Positions 28,036 through 37,335 of a stretch of DNA of 64,000 nt are shown here, in pieces; the stretch's first letter is position 1, and each line of letters opens with the position of its first letter. The notes beneath the pieces were generated by a model, which did not search any database, was not told the DNA's origin, and was given only the letters and a program-made list of their open reading frames with translations. Position numbers and translations under genes: made by a program. Source of the stretch: Armatimonadota bacterium (GTDB taxonomy: Bacteria; Armatimonadota; Zipacnadia; JAUWAU01); contig JAUWAU010000001.1 in NCBI GenBank assembly GCA_030601885.1, positions 1 to 64,000 on the forward strand. Direction: 5' to 3'.

Positions 28036-30843
28036 ATGGAGAGACGAGGCTTCCATCTGCGATGTCTGAGAGGCGCCGCCATCGGACTCGGCGTCGGCCT
28101 CCTGGTCGCCGTTGGCGCGTGGCTGGGAGTATTCCGCGGCATCGACGCAGTGACGCTGGACTGGCTCTTCAGGCTGCGCGGGCCGCGTGCCACTCATGGG
28201 CACATCGTGATCGTGAACACCGACGATGGCTCGGAGGCCCCGCCCGGGCCTCGCCCTCCATCCGCCCGACAATGCCTGGAGTTGCTGCAGTGCGTCGGCG
28301 GAGCCAGGGCTCTGGTCATCGGCTTCGCTGAGCCCCTCGCCACGGCGTCCGCCACCCCGGCGGCAGCCCGCGACACGGCCCTGCTGGCCGAGGCCATAGC
28401 GCGAACCCCTAACGTCGTGCTGGGACTGCCTCATCGGCGCATCAGTGCTCCGAGCCATCTGCAGCGGTCGCCACCGGCGGCCCTTGTGGCTGAGGCGCGC
28501 ACTGTGGGGCACACCGTGCTGGACGCGGACGCCGACGGCGTCGTGCGCCGCGTGCCACTCGTGGTCACGCATCCGGACGGACGTGAGGTGGCCTTTGGTC
28601 TGCAGGTGGTCGCGGCTGCTCTGGGCATCTCACGCGACGAGCCGGTCGTGGTCACGGACGCAGCAAGGGCGGCAGCCTACGGCCTTCTCCGAATACCGGT
28701 GGCGCGTGGCGGCCGCATGCTGATCAATTACGTCGGGCCGGCGCAAACCTTCCACACGGTTCCCGCCACCCGACTGCTCAGCGAACCCGTGCTTGCGCAG
28801 AACTACAGCGGCAAGATCGTACTCATTGGCTCGCTCAGTGATACGGTGCGCACGCCATATGCCAGAGCCGATGAGGGCCCCATGCCTCGAGTCGAACTGC
28901 ATGCCAACGTCGTTGCTACCATCATGAACGCCGCGTTTCTGGCCGAGGCCGGGCCGCTCGCTTGCGTGGGTGGCATAGTGCTCCTGGGGGTGCTCCTCGG
29001 TGCTGCCGTGCCAAACCTGCGCACGAGCGACAAGGCGGTCCTGACGCTCGGGCTGCTGGCCTTGGCTGTTGGGCTCGCGCTGTTGCTGTTCGCCTACGGC
29101 GGATTCTTCCTTCGCGTGGTGCCGCTGCTGACCGTGCTCGGGCTGACGTACGTTGCCGTCAGTCTGCACGAGTTGTGGCGCGCCAACGCGCTGATCAACG
29201 CGGAGATGCAGACGCTCCTGTCGGACGGTCACATCGCCGGCGCCGGAGACTACGAGTGCTCGGACGCGCCGTTACTGGCGGCGATGTCGTCCCTGGCCGC
29301 CACTCTACGGGTGGCTGCCTTTTCGCTTTCCGTCCCGGGCTTTCGGGACAAAGGAAACGTCATCGCCTATCGCCACGGCACCGAGCCCCGGGCGCGCGGC
29401 GCGTATTTGAGTCGCTTGGACGCCGGCGTGTGGGAGGCCATTCATTCGGGGCAGGCCGTGCTCATCGACTCGCCCCACGACTCGGTCACAGCGGCCTTAG
29501 AGTTGGACGGAGCATGCCAGCGCGCGGTGTACATTCCGCTGTCGAACAATGGGGACGTTGAGGCGGTGTTGGGGCTGTATCAGCAGGACGCCGAGCCGCT
29601 TACCGACGAACAGCTTCTCATAGCCGCCGAAGCCATGGAGCAGGCTCTTGCCGCTCGAATGCGCAACGACCTGTACGACAATGTCCGCGGGGGGCCCGAG
29701 TCAGGCCCCTTCTCTGACCAGAACCTCGAGCGCCGCCTCGCCGCCCTATCCGCTATTCGTACCACCACCGCAGAACAACGTGCCGCTGCCGAAGCAGTGC
29801 TGGCCAGTGTCAGCGACGGGGTGGTCATGTTCGACGTGGCGGGCCGGCCAATGACGTGGAATCCGACGGCGCTGGAGATGATCGGCACCACGGACGAGGA
29901 TCTCAGCCAAAACAGCTTCGTCCCGTTTATGACAGATACGGCACGCCTGACTCCCCAGCGTGCCTCCGAGATGCTGGTGGAGCTTTTCGCCCGCGCGGAC
30001 ACGTCGTCGGCCGAGGTGGACATGGCCGCGACGGGTCGTAGCTGTCTCATCACCGCCAACCGAGTGCCGGCGGATCTGGAGAAAAAGCCCATCGGCATCG
30101 TCGTCACCATTGTTGATGTGACCGACTTCAAGGCGGCGGCGCGTATGAAGGACGAGCTCATGTCGATAGCGACGCACGAGCTGCGCACCCCGCTCACCGC
30201 TATTCTCGGCTACGCGGAGCTGCTCAACGACGGACCCGTGGACAACGAAACGCTTGGCAGAAGCGCCGACGTAATCCTGCGGCAGGCGGCGCACCTATCC
30301 AGCATGATCGATGGCTTCCTCGACATCAGTCGTCTGGAATCGGGCCGCGAAGAGCTTAATCTGGAGCGCGTTGACGTGCCCGGGTTGGCCCGGGGCTGTC
30401 TCCACGCCCTGCGCCCGACGGCCGCCGCTAAGAGTATCGTCATGAGAGCACATCAGCTCGGCAACTGCCCTCCGGCCCTGGCGGACCGGCGACAGATAGA
30501 ACGCGTCATGAACAACCTCGTCGGCAACGCCATCAAGTACAGCCCCGAGGGTTCCGAAGTCGATGTCGTTGTGCAGGCGCAGAACGGCCAAATAAAGGTC
30601 AGTGTCACTGATACCGGTCGTGGCATAGACAAGGACGAGCTATCCCACATTTTCGAGAAGTTCTACCGTGGCCGAGGGCCCAGCATGGGCGAGGTTCGCG
30701 GCACGGGCTTAGGCCTTTCCCTGGTGAAGCTCATTGTGGAAAGCCACGGAGGCGAGGTGGGGGTCGAAAGCGAGCCGGGCGAGGGCAGCACCTTCTCCTT
30801 TACGCTCCCGGTCGCCGGAGGCTATCGTCACTACGCTCCGTGA
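28036..30843 (+). CDS. CHASE2-PAS hybrid sensor histidine kinase
   Basis: CHASE2-like extracellular region with TM segments; PAS-like region VLASVSDGVVMFDVAGRPMTWN; H-box SIATHELRTPLTAILGY; NLVGNAIKYSPEG, VTDTGRGI, GTGLGLSLVKLIVESHGG. Confidence 0.9.
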   Translation: MERRGFHLRCLRGAAIGLGVGLLVAVGAWLGVFRGIDAVTLDWLFRLRGPRATHGHIVIVNTDDGSEAPPGPRPPSARQCLELLQCVGGARALVIGFAEPLATASATPAAARDTALLAEAIARTPNVVLGLPHRRISAPSHLQRSPPAALVAEARTVGHTVLDADADGVVRRVPLVVTHPDGREVAFGLQVVAAALGISRDEPVVVTDAARAAAYGLLRIPVARGGRMLINYVGPAQTFHTVPATRLLSEPVLAQNYSGKIVLIGSLSDTVRTPYARADEGPMPRVELHANVVATIMNAAFLAEAGPLACVGGIVLLGVLLGAAVPNLRTSDKAVLTLGLLALAVGLALLLFAYGGFFLRVVPLLTVLGLTYVAVSLHELWRANALINAEMQTLLSDGHIAGAGDYECSDAPLLAAMSSLAATLRVAAFSLSVPGFRDKGNVIAYRHGTEPRARGAYLSRLDAGVWEAIHSGQAVLIDSPHDSVTAALELDGACQRAVYIPLSNNGDVEAVLGLYQQDAEPLTDEQLLIAAEAMEQALAARMRNDLYDNVRGGPESGPFSDQNLERRLAALSAIRTTTAEQRAAAEAVLASVSDGVVMFDVAGRPMTWNPTALEMIGTTDEDLSQNSFVPFMTDTARLTPQRASEMLVELFARADTSSAEVDMAATGRSCLITANRVPADLEKKPIGIVVTIVDVTDFKAAARMKDELMSIATHELRTPLTAILGYAELLNDGPVDNETLGRSADVILRQAAHLSSMIDGFLDISRLESGREELNLERVDVPGLARGCLHALRPTAAAKSIVMRAHQLGNCPPALADRRQIERVMNNLVGNAIKYSPEGSEVDVVVQAQNGQIKVSVTDTGRGIDKDELSHIFEKFYRGRGPSMGEVRGTGLGLSLVKLIVESHGGEVGVESEPGEGSTFSFTLPVAGGYRHYAP

Positions 30844-30981
30844 CCGCCCCCTGAAGTTGGCGCCCCGTGTGACTCCAGTGCTCCGATTTCCCCAATTGCG
30901 GCTCTGTGGGCGTTGACACTCACGCCATCCTGCTTTACCATTTCGCCGGGGCGGCACGCAGCTCCGACGGGAGGCAGTGGA

Positions 30982-32001
30982 ATGGCTCACGGTGAACGAG
31001 TGCTGCTCGTCTCAGAGGATGACGGTCTGCGGCGGCTTTGCCATGATACCTTGGCGGGTCAAGGTTACGAGGCCACCGAGGCGCAGGATGGGAAGGCGGC
31101 GCGCCGACTGATCGCCACGGAGACGTTCAGCATCGCTTTAGTAGATCTAATCTTGCCCGACGCACACGGCGCGGACATCGTGCGCGATATCAAGGAGGCC
31201 AGCCCGGATAGCTGCACCATTGTCATTGCTGAGTTCGCGGCGCTTGACTCGGCGATGACAGCGCTCGACGCCGGCGCCTACGACTATCTGCGCAAGCCAA
31301 TAGACATGATCGACCTCGTGCGCGTCGTTAATCGGGCCAGTGACGCCGTACGGCTCCAGAGGCACCAACGCGAGCTGCAGGAGAGCCTCGAGCACGCCAA
31401 TGCGAAGCTGCAGGAGAAGGAGCAGCGGCTCCGTGAGCATCTCCAGTGCACCGCCGACGATATGAGCGCGCTCGTCGCTCTGGGCAAACGGCTCGGGTCA
31501 CAACCGGATCCCAGGAGCATGCTCACACACATCCTCGATGCCGCTCTGCAACTCGCACAGGTCGCAGGATGCGCTCTGTTCGTTCGCGACCCCGACAAGC
31601 AGGAGTTCGTGGAGTTGCTTTCACGGGGCGATGGCGCACGTCAGATCGAATCGGCTCGGATCCCAGCGGATCAGGGTCTGCTGGGAGCGATGTCTGATGC
31701 GCGCACGGCCGTGACCGAAAACGACCTGCTCGTGAGCCAGCGCCAGGGCGACGAGCCGCTTCGGGAGCTGGGGGTATCCTCGGCATTGGCCGCGCCGCTG
31801 ATGCTCCGCGATGTCGTCTGCGGCTGTCTGCTACTGCTCAACAAGCACGACGGCAACTTCACCCCCGAAGACGCCACCATTGTCTCCGTGCTGGCTCGCG
31901 AGGCGGCGCCTGCCGTGGCTTCGCTGCACACACCCTCCAGCGCGGCGCATTCCGACGGCGAAGAGTTCGTCTCGATGGACGACTTGACGCGGGACACGTA
32001 G
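30982..32001 (+). CDS. Response regulator (REC) with C-terminal GAF domain
   Basis: VLLVSEDDGLRR; IALVDLILPDAHG; AYDYLRKPIDMIDLV; coiled coil, then GAF-like region. Confidence 0.85.
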   Translation: MAHGERVLLVSEDDGLRRLCHDTLAGQGYEATEAQDGKAARRLIATETFSIALVDLILPDAHGADIVRDIKEASPDSCTIVIAEFAALDSAMTALDAGAYDYLRKPIDMIDLVRVVNRASDAVRLQRHQRELQESLEHANAKLQEKEQRLREHLQCTADDMSALVALGKRLGSQPDPRSMLTHILDAALQLAQVAGCALFVRDPDKQEFVELLSRGDGARQIESARIPADQGLLGAMSDARTAVTENDLLVSQRQGDEPLRELGVSSALAAPLMLRDVVCGCLLLLNKHDGNFTPEDATIVSVLAREAAPAVASLHTPSSAAHSDGEEFVSMDDLTRDT

Positions 32002-32607
32002 GCAGTATGCAATTGGTAGGCCGTCAGTGACGGGAAGGCGCTACCGCGAAGATTTCGCCGGGATCTCTCCCCGAAACTCACCGGGTGCCGCAGCGCGGCA
32101 CGACACCTGCTCCACACCGTCTCCCCCGTTGGCCCCTGATGACTACGTCTGGTCACCCTGGTAGCGACGCGCTCAAGCACACGCTCGCACATGCCGAAAA
32201 GGCAGTTGCACTGGCGCAGCCACTGCCGCCGGGGTGGGGAGGGACTGTGGGCTTCGCGACGCGCCCCAGCTCGCAGTGAGCTGACGAGTGTGTGGACGGG
32301 CACGCGGAACCACAAGAGCCCGAAAGCACCCTCTCTCCCGAGGGCACATGGCGCACCGCCGCCTGCAGCACTTCGCGGCAGCGCCGCCGCGGCGCCCGTC
32401 CACGCCTTTCGACCCATCCCAACACCATGCCACATGTCAGTGATCAGTGCCCGGTAATCAGTGGTTAGTGTCGGCCAAGCGTCCCTGGGCCTCCGGCCGG
32501 GATGCGGCAGCTCGGTGAGTCCGTGGCCGCCCGTGCCCCGCATCGCGCGCTGGGCCGCACACCTGCGCAGCACCGATCCACTGACCACTGCGGCGGGGGA
32601 CCCGGCG

Positions 32608-34017
32608 CTAGGCGCCGTGTATGGCCCATCCACCTGCGCTGCGCGCGGCTTCCATTACCGCCTCTGATAGGGTCGGATGCGGGTGCACGATCGTTCCCAG
32701 TTCCCTGTCGGTGGCCTCCAGAGTCATGGCGACGCCGCACTCGACGATGAGCTCCGTCGCATTGGGCCCGACGATGTGGACGCCGAGGATCTCCCCGTGC
32801 TTCGCGTCCGCTACCAGCTTCACCAGTCCCTCTCGCTCACCCAATGCAACCGCCTTGCCGTTCGCCAGAAAGCGGAACTGGCCGATTCGCACATCGTGCC
32901 CGGCTTCGCGGGCCTGCTTCTCGGTCATGCCGACGGCGCCCACTTCCGGCTGACAATACACACACGACGGTATCTTCTCGTATTCCAGCTCCGGCACGGC
33001 GTTGCCGGCAATGGTCTCGGCGACCATGATCCCCTCGGCCGAGGCGACGTGCGCCAGCGGCAGTCGGCCCACCACGTCGCCAATGGCATAGATACTGGGG
33101 ATGGTGGTCTGCATCTTCGAGCCCACCTTGATCCCCTGCTTCCCAACCTCAACACCGACTGCCGGCAAGCCCAGATCGGCAGTGATGGGCTCTCGTCCCA
33201 CAGCCACGAGCACTTTCTCAACGTCAAGCACCTGCGAGGAGTCGTCGGACAGGGTGACACTCACCCGCGCGCCCCGGCCTCCGCACTCCACGCTCTCCAC
33301 GCGCGCGTTCGTAAACACCTTGACGCCGCGGCGACGGAGCGCACGCTCGATCTCGGTGGAGACCATCTCGTCCTGGAGGGGCAGAACGGCCGGCAGCAGC
33401 TCGATGATCGTGACCTCGGCACCAAAGCAGCGCAGCATGTAGGCGAACTCGACGCCGACATAGCCGGCGCCGATGATGGTGATCGACTGTGGGACTGCAT
33501 CTAGCTCAAGGCCCTCGTCGCTGGTGATGACGACCTCGCCGTCGATGTCCAGGCCGGGCAGGCTTCGCGGCTTCGAGCCGGTGGCGATGATGATGTGCTC
33601 GCACGGCATCGTGCGCTCCACCTGTCCGTCGCCGTCTCGGACGCGGATGGCCTTCGGCCCGGCCAGAGAGCCGCGCCCGATGACCAACTCCACGTTGTTG
33701 TGGCGCAGTAGGCCTTCCGTGCCGCGGTGAAGCCGGCTGACGACGGCCTCCTTGTGGGCCATCGCGCTGCCCATGTCGAAGGTCACGCCCTCGGAGTGCA
33801 CGCCGAACTGGTCCCCATTGCGGGCGAACTCCATCAACTCAGCGCTCCGGAGCAGCGCCTTCGAGGGGATGCAGCCCTGGTGCAAACACACGCCACCGAC
33901 TTTTGCCTTCTCCACCACCACCGTGCGCAGTCCGAGCTGCGCTGCACGCACGGCGGCAACGTACCCGCCTGGGCCGCCGCCGATGATGCCGACGTCGTAG
34001 GTACTCTCGCTGGCCAT
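32608..34017 (-). CDS. lpdA: Dihydrolipoyl dehydrogenase (E3)
   Basis: DVGIIGGGPGGYVAAVRAAQLG; GGVCLHQGCIPSKALL; IYAIGDVVGRLPLAHVASAEG; HPHPTLSEA. Confidence 0.96.
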   Translation of the reverse strand: MASESTYDVGIIGGGPGGYVAAVRAAQLGLRTVVVEKAKVGGVCLHQGCIPSKALLRSAELMEFARNGDQFGVHSEGVTFDMGSAMAHKEAVVSRLHRGTEGLLRHNNVELVIGRGSLAGPKAIRVRDGDGQVERTMPCEHIIIATGSKPRSLPGLDIDGEVVITSDEGLELDAVPQSITIIGAGYVGVEFAYMLRCFGAEVTIIELLPAVLPLQDEMVSTEIERALRRRGVKVFTNARVESVECGGRGARVSVTLSDDSSQVLDVEKVLVAVGREPITADLGLPAVGVEVGKQGIKVGSKMQTTIPSIYAIGDVVGRLPLAHVASAEGIMVAETIAGNAVPELEYEKIPSCVYCQPEVGAVGMTEKQAREAGHDVRIGQFRFLANGKAVALGEREGLVKLVADAKHGEILGVHIVGPNATELIVECGVAMTLEATDRELGTIVHPHPTLSEAVMEAARSAGGWAIHGA

Positions 34018-34031
34018 TATCCGCTGCTCCC

Positions 34032-35255
34032 TTATCGGAGGAACTCGAAGTTCTCCAAGTTGTGGCGCACCGTCTGGAGGAACTGCACGGCCGTGGCGCC
34101 ATCGACGATTCGATGGTCGTAGGAGAGGCACAGATACATCATGGACCGGATGGCGATGGCGTCGTTGATGACAACAGGCATCTTCCGGATCGCCTCGACG
34201 CCGAGGATAGCCGCCTGGGGCTGGTTGATGATGGGTGTCGAGAGGATCGCTCCGTAGACGCCCGGATTGGTGATGCTGAACGTCCCGCCCTGGACCTGGT
34301 CCAGCTTCAGCTTCCCGTCGCGCGCCCCGGCGACCACATCCGCCAGCGACCGGGCGAGCTCCGGGATGCTCTTCCTATCGGCCCGCCGGATCACCGGCAC
34401 CATGAGTCCGCCGGGCGCGGCCACCGCCAGGCCCATGTTGACGTACTTCTTGATGATGACGGTGTCCTCTTCCATGGTCGAGTTCAGAACGGGGAACTCG
34501 GCGATGGCGTCTACGGTGGCACGCATGATGAACGGCATGTACGCGAGCCTGACGCCCTCGCGCCGCTCGAAGTCTGCCTTGTTGCGTTCGCGCCACTGCA
34601 CGATGCGAGTCATGTCCACGAGGGCGACCGTGGTGACGTGGGCCGAAGTCTGCTTGCTGCGGATCATGTGCTCGGCGATGGCTCGGCGCATGCCGGTCAG
34701 AGGGACGACTTCCTCGTCCGCCTCGGCCTCCACGAGCTCCTCCCCCGGCGTCGGTACCACCGGGGCCGGAGCGGGAGCCGGCGGCGGAGCAGCAGCGCGC
34801 CGCCGCTGCTGCTCGACATAGGCGAGGACGTCCCGCTTTCTGACACGTTCGTCAATGCCGGTGCCCTGCACCCGCGACAGATCAACGTCGTGCTCGGCCG
34901 CGAGCTTCTGCACGAGGGGAGAGTAGACACGGCGGCGGGGCGGCTCGGCTTCCGCCACAGCCTCGACTGGTGGCTGCTCAGGTGCTTCGGGCTCCGCCTC
35001 GCCCGGCAGCTCTTCGCCTTCGGCCGCTATGACCGCGATGGGCTGCTCGACCTCCACGGGCTGACCTTCCTGCGCGAGCAGCTTGGCAACGATACCACTG
35101 GCGGGCGAGGGGATCTCCACAACCGCTTTGTCGGTCTCCACCTCCACCAGCGGCTCATCCTCCCGGACGCTATCGCCCTCCCGCTTGAGCCATTTGACGA
35201 TGACTCCCTCGGCGATGGATTCACCGAGCGCCGGCATGATGACTTCGGTAGGCAT
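34032..35255 (-). CDS. 2-oxo acid dehydrogenase dihydrolipoyl acyltransferase (E2)
   Basis: Lipoyl domain VEVETDKAVVEIPSPASG; E3-binding region; MRRAIAEHM; catalytic SYDHRIVDGATAVQFL. Confidence 0.96.
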   Translation of the reverse strand: MPTEVIMPALGESIAEGVIVKWLKREGDSVREDEPLVEVETDKAVVEIPSPASGIVAKLLAQEGQPVEVEQPIAVIAAEGEELPGEAEPEAPEQPPVEAVAEAEPPRRRVYSPLVQKLAAEHDVDLSRVQGTGIDERVRKRDVLAYVEQQRRRAAAPPPAPAPAPVVPTPGEELVEAEADEEVVPLTGMRRAIAEHMIRSKQTSAHVTTVALVDMTRIVQWRERNKADFERREGVRLAYMPFIMRATVDAIAEFPVLNSTMEEDTVIIKKYVNMGLAVAAPGGLMVPVIRRADRKSIPELARSLADVVAGARDGKLKLDQVQGGTFSITNPGVYGAILSTPIINQPQAAILGVEAIRKMPVVINDAIAIRSMMYLCLSYDHRIVDGATAVQFLQTVRHNLENFEFLR

Positions 35256-35269
35256 GGTCGTGCCCCCGA

Positions 35270-36247
35270 TCAGTAAGCGTCAAGTTGCGTGGCCGCGGCT
35301 ACTATATCGTCCACGTTGGGGAGATAGAACTTCTCCATCGGCGCACTGAATGGCACGGGCGACTCGGCGCAAGCCAAGCGCACGATGGGTCCGTCTAAAT
35401 ACTCGAAGGCCTCCTCGGCGATGATCGCCGCCACCTCCGCACCGACGCCGCCCATCTTGGACGCCTCGTAGGCGATCAGTGCCTTGTTGGTCTTCTTGAA
35501 GGATGCCAACACGGTCTCCTTGTCCAGGGGACGGACGCTGCGCAAGTCCACGACCTCGGCCGAGATGCCCTCGTCGGCGAGCCGGTCGGCGGCCGCCAGC
35601 GCCTGGTGCACCATGGCGCTGTAGGTGACGATGGTGAGGTCCGTGCCTTCGCGTCGCACGGTCGCCTGGCCAATGGGCACCACGAAATCGTCCTCCGGCA
35701 ACTCCTCCTTGATGCGGCGGTAGAGGTACTTGTGTTCGTAATACAGCACGGGATCGTCGTCGCGGATGGCTGCCTTGAGGAGCCCCTTGGCATCGTACGC
35801 CGTGGCCGGCAGAACGACTTTGAGGCCGGGCACGGTGTAGAACCAGGCCTCCGTCATTTGCGAGTGGAACAGGCCGCCGTGCACTCCCCCGCCACAGGGC
35901 CCGCGAATGACCATCGGCACGCCCACCTCGCCGCCATACCGGTAGCGCATCGTGGCGGCCATGTTCACTATCTGGTCGAAGCCGCAGGAGATGAAGTCCA
36001 TGAACTGCATCTCAGCGACGGGGCGCATGCCGATGAGGCTGGCGCCAACTGCGAGGCCCACTATGGCCAGTTCCGATATGGGGGTGTCCAGAACGCGCTG
36101 CTCGCCAAACTCCTCGTACAGCCCCTCCGTGACCTTGAACGCCCCGCCGAGAACGCCGATGTCCTCGCCCAGGAGGAAGACGGACTCATCCCGCCGCATC
36201 TCCTCCTGCAGCGCGTCGTGAATGGCTTGTAGATAGGTGACTTCCAT
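35270..36247 (-). CDS. 2-oxo acid dehydrogenase E1 component, beta subunit
   Basis: REDESVFLLGEDIG-like MRRDESVFLLGEDIGVLGGAFKVTEGL; FSQMTEAWFYTVPGLKVVLPATAYDAKGLLKAAI. Confidence 0.95.
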   Translation of the reverse strand: MEVTYLQAIHDALQEEMRRDESVFLLGEDIGVLGGAFKVTEGLYEEFGEQRVLDTPISELAIVGLAVGASLIGMRPVAEMQFMDFISCGFDQIVNMAATMRYRYGGEVGVPMVIRGPCGGGVHGGLFHSQMTEAWFYTVPGLKVVLPATAYDAKGLLKAAIRDDDPVLYYEHKYLYRRIKEELPEDDFVVPIGQATVRREGTDLTIVTYSAMVHQALAAADRLADEGISAEVVDLRSVRPLDKETVLASFKKTNKALIAYEASKMGGVGAEVAAIIAEEAFEYLDGPIVRLACAESPVPFSAPMEKFYLPNVDDIVAAATQLDAY

Positions 36248-36304
36248 CGTCGTTGTAGGGCGAGAGGACCAAAGGTCCTCAATGCCTATCCCCGCCAGCC
36301 TTGG

Positions 36305-37270
36305 CTAAGCACTGCTGTAGACCCCCTCGATCGCCTCTTCCCCCCTCGGGTACGGGCTGTTGGTGGCGAACTCCACGGCCTGTTTCACCTCGCTCTGGAC
36401 GCGCTCGAGGATCTTCGCGGCCTCGTCGTCCGTGAGCAGCCCCTGCATAATGAGATCGTCATGAAGCCGGTGAATGGGATCGCGGCCATGCCACTCCTCG
36501 ACCTCCTGTGGCGGTCGGTACCCGTCCGTGTCGTGGGCCGAGTGGCCGCTGTAGCGGTATGTCTTGCACTCGAGAAGCGTTGGCCCGTCGCCCTGCCGCG
36601 CGCGCTCTATGGCCTCGCACGTCGTCTCCACTACCAGACGCACGTCGTTACCGTCGATGGCGAAGCCCGGCATGCCGTACGCCGGTCCGCGATCGGCAAC
36701 GTCCGCGACGGGCATTTCCTTGGACGTCGGCGTCGAATACGCATATTGGTTGTTCTCGCAGACGAACACTACCGGAAGCCGATGCACCCCGGCGAAGTTC
36801 AGGGCCTCGTGGAAGTCGCCTCGCGCCGTCGTGCCCTCGCCGAAGTAGCTGACGACGACGGTATCTTTTCCCCGCATCTGCTCTGCCAGTGCGACGCCGC
36901 ACGCGACGGGAATGGATGAGCCGAGCATGCTGGTAGAGGCGATAATGCCGAGCTCCATGTCGCCGCAGTGCGTCCAGGAGTCCTTGCCCTTGGATGGGCC
37001 GTCCGCCTTGCCCATGATCTGCGCCATCAGAACGCCCGGCGACATTCGCTTGACGAGGAAAGCGCCGAGGTCGCGGTGCACCGGCGCGATGAAGTCCGTC
37101 TTGCGCAGCGGATAGCACGTGCCCACCGGAACTGCTTCCTGGCCTCGGCCCGTGAAGACGCCGCCGACGACCTTCCCCTGCCGGTACAGGCGTTCGACTC
37201 TCTCCTCGAAGTGGCGCGTCAAATGCATGTAGTAGTACAGCTCGAGGAGCTGATCCCGCGTGAGGTCCAC
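36305..37270 (-). CDS. 2-oxo acid dehydrogenase E1 component, alpha subunit
   Basis: Thiamine-PP motif YFGEGTTARGDFHEALNFAGVHRLPVVFVCENNQYA; GTG start. Confidence 0.95.
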   Translation of the reverse strand: MDLTRDQLLELYYYMHLTRHFEERVERLYRQGKVVGGVFTGRGQEAVPVGTCYPLRKTDFIAPVHRDLGAFLVKRMSPGVLMAQIMGKADGPSKGKDSWTHCGDMELGIIASTSMLGSSIPVACGVALAEQMRGKDTVVVSYFGEGTTARGDFHEALNFAGVHRLPVVFVCENNQYAYSTPTSKEMPVADVADRGPAYGMPGFAIDGNDVRLVVETTCEAIERARQGDGPTLLECKTYRYSGHSAHDTDGYRPPQEVEEWHGRDPIHRLHDDLIMQGLLTDDEAAKILERVQSEVKQAVEFATNSPYPRGEEAIEGVYSSA

Positions 37271-37335
37271 TGCTGCGTCTCCTCTCGATGGGAAGATGGT
37301 TGCCGGGCACTGGTGAAAGGCTGCCGCTCCGGCGA

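Noticed and set aside
34062-35276. 404-aa plus-strand ORF
   Set aside because: Antisense shadow of the E2 acyltransferase gene.
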